DNA of 64,000 nt from positions 123,686 through 187,685 of the forward strand of contig JBNKHG010000013.1 in assembly GCA_050290225.1 (NCBI GenBank), in the 5' to 3' direction. This document shows, in pieces, positions 34,876 to 42,852 of this stretch. The stretch's first letter is position 1, and every line of letters starts with the position of its first letter. This stretch comes from JBNKHG01 sp050290225 (GTDB lineage: Bacteria; Pseudomonadota; Gammaproteobacteria; Pseudomonadales; Cellvibrionaceae). Below the pieces are notes generated by a model. It ran no database searches. It saw only the letters and a list, made by a program, of their open reading frames with translations, and was not told the origin of the DNA. The position numbers and the translations under genes were made by a program.

Positions 34876-35082
34876 ATGACTGAAGAAGAGTTAAAAGCGC
34901 TCGAAAAAGATGTCAAGGTAAAAAAACGAAAAGCCACAGAAATGGCATCAGAAGTCCATGACCTGGTGGAAGACCGGTTGTGGAGCGACTACGAAAAGCT
35001 GGTTGAAGTCAGTGAAAAAACCTACCAGGCCTGCGTCGCCTGGGCTGAGGCGAAGGCGACTCTCGCCGCAGCGCAGGCGTGA
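34876..35082 (+). CDS. CCE_0567-family helical metalloprotein
   Basis: 68-residue, all-helical protein of the nif-linked CCE_0567 family (coiled-coil hairpin: EELKALEKDVKVKKRKATEM then a second helix LWSDYEKLVEVSEKTYQACV). It has a single Cys. The ATG is preceded by GGAGGAGTGG; an upstream in-frame GTG at 34867 is less likely. Confidence 0.88.
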   Translation: MTEEELKALEKDVKVKKRKATEMASEVHDLVEDRLWSDYEKLVEVSEKTYQACVAWAEAKATLAAAQA

Positions 35083-35119
35083 CGTTAGCACGCCGCTTAG
35101 CAAAATCTGAGGGATAAAC

Positions 35120-35425
35120 ATGTCAGAGTCAACGATAGTGGGCCGCACGCGTGGCGGGGAAGACTGGGTGCCGGAGTTTGTCACTGATCTGAATCAGTCC
35201 ACCTGTATCGGCTGTGGTCGCTGTTATAAAGTCTGTCCGCGGGATGTGTTTGAACTGATCGAACGCGGTGAATCAGACGATATCGACGAAGATGATGACT
35301 TTTACGATGACGACGACGAAATGATGGTGATGAGCATTGCCAACGAATTGGATTGCATCGGTTGCATGTCCTGTTCTCGCGTATGTCCCAAAAAATGTCA
35401 CACTCACGCGGCGCAGGCTGCTTGA
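35120..35425 (+). CDS. fdxB: Nif-specific ferredoxin III
   Basis: 101-residue 2[4Fe-4S] ferredoxin. The first cluster motif is CIGCGRCYKVC and the second is CIGCMSCSRVC; between them is an acidic loop (DDIDEDDDFYDDDDE) characteristic of ferredoxin III. A probable electron donor for nitrogenase or cofactor synthesis. Confidence 0.93.
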   Translation: MSESTIVGRTRGGEDWVPEFVTDLNQSTCIGCGRCYKVCPRDVFELIERGESDDIDEDDDFYDDDDEMMVMSIANELDCIGCMSCSRVCPKKCHTHAAQAA

Positions 35426-35453
35426 TCTTAATCCGTACAACAGGAGTACCGCT

Positions 35454-35777
35454 ATGCCGAAACCGGAAAGACACATTTTTATCTGTGGCCAGACTCGTCC
35501 CGAAGGTCATCCCAGGGGCAGTTGTGGCACCCGGGGAGCCGGAGAGATTATGCAGGGCTTTGCCGCCGCATTGACGAGTCACAATTTATTTAATCGCGTA
35601 GCACTTAATCAATCCAGCTGTCTGGGGCCCTGTAATGCTGGCGCAAACGTATTGGTATACCCGGAGGGTGTGTTATACATTGTCGTCGAACCGGAAGATA
35701 TCAATCTTATTGTCGAGCAACACCTGATTGGCGGCAAACCGGTGACGGAAAAGTTGGCGCCGGCGGATATCTGGTGA
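35454..35777 (+). CDS. fesI: [2Fe-2S] thioredoxin-like ferredoxin (Shethna protein I type)
   Basis: 107 residues, with the pattern HIFICGQTRPEGHPRGSCG and NQSSCLGPCNAGANVLVYP providing the four cysteine ligands of thioredoxin-like [2Fe-2S] ferredoxins. Homologs lie in Azotobacter nif clusters. The ATG follows CAGGAG. Probably an electron carrier; partner unknown. Confidence 0.88.
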   Translation: MPKPERHIFICGQTRPEGHPRGSCGTRGAGEIMQGFAAALTSHNLFNRVALNQSSCLGPCNAGANVLVYPEGVLYIVVEPEDINLIVEQHLIGGKPVTEKLAPADIW

Positions 35778-35783
35778 AGTTAC

Positions 35784-35842
35784 AGTGTCGAGGGTGAGTC
35801 GAGGGTAAAAAGTGTCGAGGGTAAAAAGTGTCGAGTGTAAAA
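35784..35842. repeat. 15-16-base tandem repeat carrying ribosome site and start codon
   Basis: About four copies of AGTGTCGAGGGTAAAA. Each unit includes a GAGGG ribosome-site-like core and a GTG. The start codon of the next gene (GTG at 35828) lies in the last unit. Confidence 0.8.
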
Positions 35843-36250
35843 AGCATCGTGGCTAGTGAAAGTAATCCCTCGGCTGTTGAGGGCGAACGGCTTGAGCAAA
35901 GGATTACTGAGCATAAACACACACTGCTGGCAATCTGGCAAGCGTTACGCCTTCGTATATCCGACACCGGATTGGGGGAGGTGATGACAATGGTGCCCCT
36001 TCCGGACCAGGCGGAATACGCCTTGCGAACTGACCCCTTCGACCAGAGCGAAACACTGACCGGTGTATGGCGAGACCTCCATGGCACACGCTTGGGTGAG
36101 TTGCAAGTTCGCAATGATGGTAGCGTTTATGCGGAATTCGATGTGGTTCGACAGCACCCAACCGATGTACGTTGGTTTGTAGAGTCGGTTACGGCCTGGG
36201 GAACGGCTTCCGCCATTAAAACAGAATTGCGGTTACTGCCAGCCGTCTAG
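35828..36250 (+). CDS. Conserved nif-cluster hypothetical protein
   Basis: 140 residues starting at GTG with GAGGG six bases before it; other GTG starts (for example 35852) are possible. The middle contains PLPDQAEYALRTDPFDQSE and GTRLGELQVRNDGSVYAEFD. It is not recognised with certainty but occupies a position where Azotobacter-like clusters carry uncharacterised nif ORFs. The stop codon lies inside the left end of a 260-base inverted-repeat element, so the natural C-terminus may have been altered. Confidence 0.7.
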   Translation: MSSVKSIVASESNPSAVEGERLEQRITEHKHTLLAIWQALRLRISDTGLGEVMTMVPLPDQAEYALRTDPFDQSETLTGVWRDLHGTRLGELQVRNDGSVYAEFDVVRQHPTDVRWFVESVTAWGTASAIKTELRLLPAV

Positions 36251-36506
36251 TACTCCTTCAAAGTGATAATGACGCATTCGATCTGCGAATTGACGGCGAT
36301 GTTAGGCCTGAGTGTCTGAGGATTCTTCAGAAACCGTGCGCGACAAGGACGTCGCGCCCGAGCCCCGAGCCGGCCCCGCGAGTGCAACGAGTGCTTTGGG
36401 TCCATGGATGGGTTTACGGCGTGTTTCTGAAGAATCCTCAGACACTCAGGCCGGATCGAAGCCTACTTATCATACCTTCGTCAACATCACCTTGAAGGAG
36501 TACTAG
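36247..36506. mobile_element. MITE-like element 1 with nested inverted repeats
   Basis: A 260-base non-autonomous element. The ends are perfect 15-base inverted repeats (CTAGTACTCCTTCAA / TTGAAGGAGTACTAG). A second, perfect 30-base inverted repeat lies inside (36305-36334 and 36423-36452; it begins GGCCTGAGTGTCTGAGGATT). The centre includes a smaller GCGCGAC/GTCGCGC pair. No transposase. It resembles repeats dispersed in gammaproteobacterial genomes, but I cannot confirm copies elsewhere. Confidence 0.75.
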
Positions 36507-36550
36507 AGTACTGAATCAGTAGTTCGCATTGACAGAAATAGGGTAACATC

Positions 36551-37318
36551 GTGGACCCATGGCGCTTGTACGATCAATTGATTGCCGAGTCCCGGGCAGA
36601 GGCCAAAATCAAGGATATTCTGCTGGGGTTGAGTTGGAGTCTATCGACCATTGCGGATGAGTCCGGTAGTACCAATCACGGCATCTGTTTTAGCCCCCAG
36701 GGCGTTGGCAGAACCTTGCCCTGGGCAGGCACCCTGCGGGGACGTACTGTAGTTGAATTGGCTCCCTGGATAAAAAGCTGGGATCCGGCCAAGGCCGTGG
36801 TCGGCGCATTGGCCATCAACGCCGCCGTTAACGCGCAGAGTAGGTTACTTAACGGCGCCAGCGCGATCCGGGTAGGGGAGGCGGCTCACCTTCGGGTTTT
36901 CAGCCATTTTTCCAACCAGCTAAAGGGCGCCAAAGTCGCAGTTATTGGACACTACCCGGGATTGAAACCTCTATCGAACTGTGTCGAGTGGCATTGTATA
37001 GAACGGCTACCGCGTGAAAACGACCTGCCGGACGCCGCTGCGAATTATCTATTGCCCCGCGCAGATTGGGTATTTATCACCGCCAGCAGCATAGCGAACA
37101 AAACCATCCCCCATCTACTGAATTTATCGCGGAATGCCACAGTGGTGTTAATGGGGCCCAGTTTGCCCTGGTCCGAGTGCTGGGCTGAACATGGGGTAAA
37201 TTATCTGGCCGGTGTGGCGGTTGTTGATCCATCGTTATTGTGGCAGGTGGCAGCTGAAGGTGGTGGCACTCGCCTGTTTGACGGCGCCTGTGAATATCGT
37301 GTCGCTCAAGTAGGGTAA
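36551..37318 (+). CDS. DUF4213/DUF364 domain protein
   Basis: 255 residues with an N-terminal DUF4213-like domain (about 1-95, HGICFSPQGVG, LAINAAVNAQ) and a C-terminal DUF364 domain (about 105-250, KVAVIGHYPGL, DWVFITASSIANKTIPHLL, VLMGPSLPWSE). This family has an enolase-like N-terminal fold and a Rossmann-like putative chelation domain and is linked to metal handling. The start is a GTG with no strong ribosome site. Placed between MITE 1 and clpX; a role in molybdenum or homocitrate/cofactor metabolism is only a guess. Confidence 0.75.
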   Translation: MDPWRLYDQLIAESRAEAKIKDILLGLSWSLSTIADESGSTNHGICFSPQGVGRTLPWAGTLRGRTVVELAPWIKSWDPAKAVVGALAINAAVNAQSRLLNGASAIRVGEAAHLRVFSHFSNQLKGAKVAVIGHYPGLKPLSNCVEWHCIERLPRENDLPDAAANYLLPRADWVFITASSIANKTIPHLLNLSRNATVVLMGPSLPWSECWAEHGVNYLAGVAVVDPSLLWQVAAEGGGTRLFDGACEYRVAQVG

Positions 37319-37356
37319 TCGGGTTTGTTGTTTCAGGTCTATCGCGTAAACCCGTT

Positions 37357-37372
37357 TGTCGTATTTACAACC
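37357..37372. promoter_or_regulatory. Imperfect NifA site upstream of clpX
   Basis: TGTCGTATTTACAACC; the last base misses the TGT-N10-ACA consensus. Its core is identical to the site at 42486 in front of nifB over 15 bases. Confidence 0.5.
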
Positions 37373-37386
37373 ATTGTTGCTATGAC

Positions 37387-37402
37387 TGTCACTGTTGCCA
37401 CA
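37387..37402. promoter_or_regulatory. NifA upstream activator sequence for clpX
   Basis: TGTCACTGTTGCCACA matches TGT-N10-ACA, 107 bases upstream of the clpX -24 element. Confidence 0.65.
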
Positions 37403-37508
37403 GGCTTCCTGAGTCCACTTGAACCAACAACGGCGAAATAGTCGCATTTTCCCCTGTGTTTAACACCATGAAAGGGAATAAAAAAGCGAATTGATGCAAC
37501 CCGCATGC

Positions 37509-37524
37509 TGGTACACGCATTGCA
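37509..37524 (+). promoter_or_regulatory. Sigma-54 promoter of clpX-rhodanese-modBC
   Basis: TGGTACACGCATTGCA: GG at 37510, GC at 37522, ten-base spacing, TTGCA at -12; 70 bases upstream of the clpX start. Confidence 0.78.
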
Positions 37525-37593
37525 ATGACCTGGTTAAATGTTTTGTTTGCCGTAGAAAACGTGTAATGGCGTTTAATGAGAGGTCATGGATTT

Positions 37594-38901
37594 ATGACAG
37601 ATTCCAGTGTGACAAAAGACCCGTCTTCCACTCCTGCCTGTTCCTTTTGCGGAGCGTTAAAATCGCCTGAAACCCCCTTGATTGCCGGTAACGATGGCTT
37701 GATTTGCGAAGCCTGCGTACATTTGACCTACCAGGTTGTCTCCAGTTGGACACACAAGCGCAAATGTGTCTCGATGATTAACAGTCTGCGCACCCCCCAG
37801 GAAATCAAAACGCACCTCGACGATTATGTCATTGGACAGGACGACGCCAAGGAAACCTTGTCTGTCGCTGTCTATAACCACTATATGCGACTCCTCAACC
37901 AGGGCGAAGCAGAGGAATCCATCAATGATCTGGGTGCAACAGAGTTGGAGAAGTCCAATGTTCTGATGGCGGGACCCTCAGGAACCGGCAAGACGCTCCT
38001 GGTCAAGAGCCTGGCCCGGATCATTGGCGTACCTGTCGTTATAGCCGATGCCACTACACTGACCCAGGCCGGTTATGTCGGGGACGATGTTGACAGTGTA
38101 CTTATGCGCTTGTTGGAATCCGCCGATGGCGATATTCAACGCGCCGAGTGGGGTATCGTCTATATTGACGAGATTGACAAACTCGCCCGTACGGGGTCAG
38201 GCATTACCGCAGTGCGTGATGTTTCCGGGGAAGGTGTTCAACAGGCGTTGCTGAAGATGGTGGAAGGTTCAGAATTCAAACTGAGCAAAGGTGACAAACG
38301 TCGCGGCGGCAGTGAAGCAACAGTGGATACCACCAATATACTGTTTATTGTGGGTGGTGCCTTCCCTGGACTGGAGCACTTTATAGAAAAACGGGTACAG
38401 CCTCCTCAGCGGGGTATTGGTTTTCACGCAGGCAATATGGAAGTTCACGAAAGCAAAAATGTCAACGAGCTGTTCAAAGAGTTACAACCAGAGGATTTTC
38501 AGCAGTTTGGCATCATTCCCGAATTTATTGGCCGCTTCCCGATCATTACCTCTCTGCAAGAGTTGGATGTCGATAGCCTGTTGCGTATATTGCAAGAGCC
38601 CCGCAATGCCCTGGTCAAGCAGTATAAGCAGTTGTTTGGATACCAGGGGGTGGAATTGGAGTTTACCGAGGAGGCGCTTAAATTTATCGCCCGCAAGGCC
38701 ATAGATCGCGGCACGGGCGCCCGCGGTCTTCGGGGAATTATGGAAAGCGTATTGCGCAAGACGATGTTCAACCTGCCTTCGAAAGACGGTGTTAAAGCCT
38801 GTGTGGTTGATAGCCAAACGGTAAGAGAGGCGTGCGAGTTGATTGTTTCCGAAATCCTGGTGGACGACGCAGACGAACAGGCCTATGCAGTGGCGAATTG
38901 A
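37594..38901 (+). CDS. clpX2: ClpX-type unfoldase, nif-associated paralog
   Basis: 435-residue AAA+ unfoldase. The N-terminal zinc finger has CSFCG and CEAC; Walker A is GPSGTGKT, Walker B is IDEIDKLA, and sensor/arginine-finger region FIGRFP is present. The ClpP-binding IGF loop is intact (residues 275-277, GIGFHA), so it can dock a ClpP ring. The start at 37594 is preceded by AGAGGT; an upstream ATG at 37576 is possible. A. vinelandii carries ClpX2 in its nif cluster, where it degrades NifB and NifEN. Here it heads a sigma-54-driven operon. Confidence 0.93.
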   Translation: MTDSSVTKDPSSTPACSFCGALKSPETPLIAGNDGLICEACVHLTYQVVSSWTHKRKCVSMINSLRTPQEIKTHLDDYVIGQDDAKETLSVAVYNHYMRLLNQGEAEESINDLGATELEKSNVLMAGPSGTGKTLLVKSLARIIGVPVVIADATTLTQAGYVGDDVDSVLMRLLESADGDIQRAEWGIVYIDEIDKLARTGSGITAVRDVSGEGVQQALLKMVEGSEFKLSKGDKRRGGSEATVDTTNILFIVGGAFPGLEHFIEKRVQPPQRGIGFHAGNMEVHESKNVNELFKELQPEDFQQFGIIPEFIGRFPIITSLQELDVDSLLRILQEPRNALVKQYKQLFGYQGVELEFTEEALKFIARKAIDRGTGARGLRGIMESVLRKTMFNLPSKDGVKACVVDSQTVREACELIVSEILVDDADEQAYAVAN

Positions 38902-38910
38902 GGTTTCGAT

Positions 38911-39222
38911 ATGAGCAAGTACATTGAGATTGATGTGGCGGCGGCCCGGGAGATTATCCTGTCACAGGAGCCGATTGTGTTGGATACCAGGGATGCTCAC
39001 TCCTACAAGGAGGCCCATATCGAAGGGGCGCTGTTGGCTCACGATGGTTTGCTGGAACGGTTGATCAAACAAAGGCAGTTTTCGCAACCGATAATTATCT
39101 ATTGTTATCACGGTAACAGCAGTAAAGAGTTGGCTGAGTTTTTCGGCGGTATCGGATTTAAGCAGGTTTACAGTTTAATGGGTGGATTTGTGGCATGGAA
39201 AAAAGGGGAAGCTCGGGTATAG
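38911..39222 (+). CDS. Single-domain rhodanese (GlpE-like)
   Basis: 103-residue sulfurtransferase with the catalytic loop CYHGNSS (Cys65), a GlpE-type signature. It transfers sulfane sulfur, perhaps supplying sulfur for Fe-S or Mo-S chemistry. It is nine bases after clpX and 32 before modB, so it is expected to be nif-regulated. Confidence 0.85.
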   Translation: MSKYIEIDVAAAREIILSQEPIVLDTRDAHSYKEAHIEGALLAHDGLLERLIKQRQFSQPIIIYCYHGNSSKELAEFFGGIGFKQVYSLMGGFVAWKKGEARV

Positions 39223-39254
39223 GTTGGGAAGAAGCTCTCTGACGGAGAAGGGGA

Positions 39255-40031
39255 ATGGACCAATTTACGCAAGCCGATCTGCAGGCGATCTGGTTGACAG
39301 CCAAACTGGCGACTTTGACCACAGGCTTTTTACTCCTGCTCGGTACACCCGTCGCCTGGTGGCTGGCCCGTTCCGACTCCCGATGGAAAGGCATCGTCAG
39401 TGCGGTAGTGGCGCTGCCGTTGGTGTTACCGCCCAGTGTCCTGGGTTTCTACTTGCTGGTTGCCTTGGGGCCTAATGGACCCTTGGGTGCTTTGACCCAG
39501 AGTTTGGGATTGGGGACACTGCCTTTTACGTTTCCCGGACTGGTTGTTGCTTCGGTGATCTATTCGTTGCCGTTTGTGGTACAGCCCATTCACAACGCCA
39601 TTGAAGGTCTCGGCCCACGTCCGTTGGAAGTGGCGGCCACCCTTCGAGCAGGACCCTGGGATAGCTTTATCAATGTTGTTTTGCCTTTGACCAAATCCGG
39701 TTTCGTCACCGCAACGGTTCTCGGTTTTGCTCATACGGTGGGTGAGTTTGGTGTTGTGTTAATGATCGGTGGCAATATTTCCGGCGTTACGCGGGTTATC
39801 TCCGTACAAATTTATGATCACGTGGAAGCCATGGACTATGCCCAGGCTCACCAGCTCTCGGTTACCATGGTGATCTTCGCCTTTGTGGTTCTGGCGGTGC
39901 TCTACAGTTTTAACAGGCCCGCCAGCTTCAACAGACAGACGCGGTACAATTTAAAAAAGCGGGTCCAATTCTTCAAGCGAACGAAAGTCAACAAGCGGGA
40001 AAGGGATCGCACCCTATGGCAGGAGGGGTAA
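39255..40031 (+). CDS. modB: Molybdate ABC transporter permease
   Basis: 258-residue inner-membrane permease with about five to six helices and the EAA motif EVAATLRAGPWDSFINVVLP. The segment EFGVVLMIGGNISGVTRVIS is typical of ModB/CysT-type permeases. The C-terminus has an unusual basic tail (about 25 residues of K/R/N) after the last helix. It sits four bases before modC. No modA (binding protein) gene is visible in the window. Confidence 0.92.
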   Translation: MDQFTQADLQAIWLTAKLATLTTGFLLLLGTPVAWWLARSDSRWKGIVSAVVALPLVLPPSVLGFYLLVALGPNGPLGALTQSLGLGTLPFTFPGLVVASVIYSLPFVVQPIHNAIEGLGPRPLEVAATLRAGPWDSFINVVLPLTKSGFVTATVLGFAHTVGEFGVVLMIGGNISGVTRVISVQIYDHVEAMDYAQAHQLSVTMVIFAFVVLAVLYSFNRPASFNRQTRYNLKKRVQFFKRTKVNKRERDRTLWQEG

Positions 40032-40035
40032 GCGA

Positions 40036-41112
40036 TTGTCCGGCTCGCTGATTTCCGCATCATTATCCCTGCAACGCCAGGACTTTTCCCTAAACGCGGA
40101 TATCAAATTGCCCGGAAAAGGCGTCACTGTATTTTTTGGCCATTCCGGCTCCGGAAAAACCACACTGTTGCGCTGCATTGCCGGGCTGGAAAAAATTGCC
40201 GGAGCCCGGGTGAACGTCAACGGTGAAATCTGGCAGGACGGAAAGCACTTCGTGCCAACACATCGGCGGCCGTTGGGTTACGTGTTTCAGGAAGCAAGCC
40301 TGTTCGAACATCTGACAGCGTCTCAAAATCTGCAGTTCGCATTGAAACGCGCCGGTAACCGGCCACTGGTCTTTGATCCCGACCATGCCATTGAGTTACT
40401 GGGTATTTCGAGACTGCTCGACCGGTATCCGGCACAGCTATCCGGTGGCGAACGCCAGCGGGTCGCCATTGCCAGGGCTTTGCTGGTCGGCCCGCGCATG
40501 CTCTTGATGGATGAACCGCTCGCTTCTTTGGACCCAGCCCGAAAGCAGGAGATACTACCCTATCTCGAGCTGCTCAGGCGTGAAGTCGATCTTCCTATCA
40601 TTTACGTTAGTCACTGTACTGATGAAGTCGCGCGTCTGGCGGACCATCTGGTCGTTCTCGAACAAGGTCGAGTGGTTGCATCGGGAAGGTTGAGTGAAAC
40701 CCTGTCGCGATTGGACCTGCCCATAAGGCTGGGAGAAGACGCCGGGGTCGTGCTTGAGGCCAGAATAACCGAGCGGGACCCGGATTGGCACTTGGCAAAG
40801 ATTACCTTTTCCGGCGGTGACCTGTGGTTCCGGGATAGCGGTATTTCAGTCGGGAGTCATGTACGGGTACGCATACTCGCCCGTGATATCAGTCTCGCCC
40901 TGACTCATCACGCAGACAGCAGTATTATTAATCTCCTTCCCGCCGAAGTTATAGAACTTGCCACTGATGATCATGATGCACTGACACTGGTCAAGCTAAA
41001 ACTCGGGCAGGATCTACTGGTGGCGCGAGTCAGCAGTCGCTCCGCGAATCGGTTGGGGCTTCAGCCTGGAAAACGGGTGTGGGCGCAGATAAAATCGGTT
41101 GCAATTATCTAA
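40036..41112 (+). CDS. modC: Molybdate ABC transporter ATP-binding protein
   Basis: 358-residue ATPase starting at TTG behind a GGAGGGG ribosome site. Walker A is GHSGSGKTT, the signature is LSGGERQRVAIARAL and Walker B is MLLMDEPLASLD. The C-terminal TOBE/mop domain (about 290-358) binds molybdate, so transport may be feedback-inhibited. It ends the clpX-rhodanese-modBC unit, tying molybdate uptake to NifA/sigma-54. Confidence 0.94.
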   Translation: MSGSLISASLSLQRQDFSLNADIKLPGKGVTVFFGHSGSGKTTLLRCIAGLEKIAGARVNVNGEIWQDGKHFVPTHRRPLGYVFQEASLFEHLTASQNLQFALKRAGNRPLVFDPDHAIELLGISRLLDRYPAQLSGGERQRVAIARALLVGPRMLLMDEPLASLDPARKQEILPYLELLRREVDLPIIYVSHCTDEVARLADHLVVLEQGRVVASGRLSETLSRLDLPIRLGEDAGVVLEARITERDPDWHLAKITFSGGDLWFRDSGISVGSHVRVRILARDISLALTHHADSSIINLLPAEVIELATDDHDALTLVKLKLGQDLLVARVSSRSANRLGLQPGKRVWAQIKSVAII

Positions 41113-41749
41113 GCAAGTTGGTTACAGGCGTGTGCCCGTCAATACCTTAAGCAGCTCATGCCGGAATGCTGGTAGCGTTGCGTGTACTAATCCAAGTTTG
41201 AGTTTTGAGTGCTGCAATTTCTAATTGGTAAATAGTGCGCAATTCAAATACCTCCCCAATTTGGACGTCAGGATCTGGTTCATTAGCCGTCCTTTTGGCG
41301 ACCTTAAGACTTGGGGTGCCACACCGTCAGGCCCGCCAGGGGGAGTTTGCCTCGGATCGGCCGCATGCGCTCGGGCTTTTCCGACTGCTGTGGAACTCAA
41401 CCATTTTTTTTGCGCAAAAAGCGCGCAAAAAAATTGGGATTCGGACAGTCCTCGCTTAAAAACGTCGGAAAAGCCCGAGCGCATAAACGCGTCCTGACTG
41501 GTCCGAGGCAAACTCCCCCTGTCGGGCCTTCCCATCGGCAATAATAAGGCCAGTGCGCTACACCCGGACTGCGCCGCTGTAGCTAAACGCCAATAGGCAG
41601 AGAAATCGCCGGCAAGTTGGTCAAGCGGCTTCACCCCTTGGCGGTATCGCAGATTAAACCAAGAAGCTGCAAATGCGACCATCCACCATCCAGTGCTTAG
41701 CCGACGCTCGAAATTACCCAAATGCGCCCCACTAACAATGACGTAAAAT
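41113..41749. other. Spacer with MITE-like element between modC and nifF
   Basis: A 637-base region between the convergent modC and nifF genes. I see no supportable gene; open frames across it on both strands look like translated repeat sequence. It contains MITE-like element 2. No terminator with a T tract was found for modC or nifF. Confidence 0.6.
41329..41529. mobile_element. MITE-like element 2 with long imperfect inverted repeat
   Basis: The left arm (41329-41385) and right arm (41464-41529) are inverted copies: the segments CAGGGGGAGTTTGCCTCGGA and GCGCTCGGGCTTTTCCGAC each recur as their complements, with an eight-base insertion in the right arm. The loop holds an A/T-rich GCGCAAAAAGCGCGCAAAA stretch. 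The full repeat may extend to about 41220-41720, since both flanks look repetitive; no transposase. Confidence 0.6.
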
Positions 41750-42292
41750 CTACAAACTCAAATCAAAATCAGCAGCAATTGATTTAAGCCAGGCATTCAA
41801 GCGCTCCTCGGTCAAATTCGACTGATTGTCCAGGTCCAATGCCAACCCAACAAACATATCGTCCACGATAGCTTCGGAATGATCGAACTCATAACCCTCC
41901 GTCGGCCAGGCACCAACAATTTTCGCGCCGCGCTCGCTGAAGAAATCGTAAATTTCGATCATCGCGTCAACGAACTCCTCGCCGTAGCCAACCTGGTCAC
42001 CCAATCCATAGATGGCGATGGTTTTTCCCTCAAAGCTCATCGCTTCCAGCTGTGGCAGAAACTCTTCCCAGCTCTCATTTTCGCAATCGGCAGAGAGCCC
42101 GGGCAGTAAACCTTCCCCCAGGGTGGGTGTCCCCAGAATCAAGTAGTCGTAGCTGGAAAACTCCTCGGCAACCGCACGGTTAACATTCAACGGCTTGGCC
42201 ATGGTCTCATCGTCGAACAACTTCTTGATCATTTTGGCGACTTTTCGGGTTTTACCGGTGTCGGTACCAAAGAATAAACCGATTCTGGACAT
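41750..42292 (-). CDS. nifF: Nitrogenase flavodoxin
   Basis: 180-residue long-chain flavodoxin, electron donor to NifH. The FMN-phosphate loop is FGTDTGKTRKVA. The 50s and 90s FMN loops are LGTPTLGEG and YGLGDQVGYGEEF. It is divergent from nifB, with a leftward -24/-12 element 67 bases upstream. Group I flavodoxins of this size are typical of Azotobacter NifF. Confidence 0.93.
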   Translation of the reverse strand: MSRIGLFFGTDTGKTRKVAKMIKKLFDDETMAKPLNVNRAVAEEFSSYDYLILGTPTLGEGLLPGLSADCENESWEEFLPQLEAMSFEGKTIAIYGLGDQVGYGEEFVDAMIEIYDFFSERGAKIVGAWPTEGYEFDHSEAIVDDMFVGLALDLDNQSNLTEERLNAWLKSIAADFDLSL

Positions 42293-42358
42293 GTTAGCTC
42301 CTCACATTGACAAACGACTTGAAAAAAAATGTAAATAAATCGATTACTGCTTTAACAG

Positions 42359-42374
42359 TGCAGTTTGTATGCCA
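42359..42374 (-). promoter_or_regulatory. Sigma-54 promoter of nifF
   Basis: Leftward TGGCATACAAACTGCA: perfect TGGCA at -24, GG-N10-GC spacing, TGCA at -12; 67 bases before the nifF ATG. Confidence 0.72.
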
Positions 42375-42442
42375 GGAGCATTTTCCTGTGGTGAAGTTTA
42401 ACTTGTTGAAAACTAACGGCTATTTTTGAGTGTGTTGTTGAA

Positions 42443-42458
42443 TGTCAGAGACCCGACA
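42443..42458. promoter_or_regulatory. NifA upstream activator sequence (nifF side)
   Basis: TGTCAGAGACCCGACA, TGT-N10-ACA, 69 bases upstream of the nifF promoter. Confidence 0.65.
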
Positions 42459-42485
42459 AAATTCCAAATTCCAAAATTTTGCCAT

Positions 42486-42501
42486 TGTCGTATTTACAAC
42501 A
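42486..42501. promoter_or_regulatory. NifA upstream activator sequence (shared)
   Basis: TGTCGTATTTACAACA, TGT-N10-ACA. It shares TTGTCGTATTTACAAC with the clpX upstream site. Confidence 0.7.
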
Positions 42502-42602
42502 ACGCTCGTTGTGCCTTCCAAAATTTTCCAACCGCGTTTTTCATTTCCAGAGAAGCGCAAAAGGTAATTAACGGAAATTCAGGGGATTTACTCAGGTTCA
42601 TG

Positions 42603-42618
42603 TGTTGTTAACACCACA
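42603..42618. promoter_or_regulatory. NifA upstream activator sequence (nifB side)
   Basis: TGTTGTTAACACCACA, TGT-N10-ACA, 96 bases upstream of the nifB -24 element. Confidence 0.7.
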
Positions 42619-42713
42619 ATTTTGTCATCTTAAATTGTGCTATCCGAGACAGTCTGCGAAATTCCTATCAATAAACTGCCTTTAAAAACAATGAGTTAGG
42701 GAGACACCAGTTT

Positions 42714-42729
42714 GGGCATGAGGGTTGCA
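42714..42729 (+). promoter_or_regulatory. Sigma-54 promoter of nifB
   Basis: GGGCATGAGGGTTGCA: GG at 42715, GC at 42727, TTGCA at -12. It lies 123 bases before the nifB ATG. Confidence 0.7.
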
Positions 42730-42852
42730 ACACAAGCTTTGTAACAGTTCACGCAGTCGTTCCCGGAACTTTCCCGGGGACTCCGAACTAGCGTCAATAC
42801 TGAGCGTTTTATTAGGACTCACATCCAGTAGACAAAGGCAAGGAGTCAGGTT

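Noticed and set aside
36312..36506. 64-residue open frame inside MITE-like element 1
   Set aside because: Its boundaries and composition follow the inverted repeats; more likely translated repeat than a gene.
41221..41721. 166-residue leftward open frame between nifF and modC
   Set aside because: It runs through both arms of the inverted repeat and has Gly/Pro/Arg-rich repeat-like translation; it may include a remnant but no transposase motif was found.
42481..42520. Alternative leftward -24/-12 for nifF near AACGCTCGTTGTGCC
   Set aside because: GC and CC are eight bases apart, not ten; the element at 42359-42374 is a full match.
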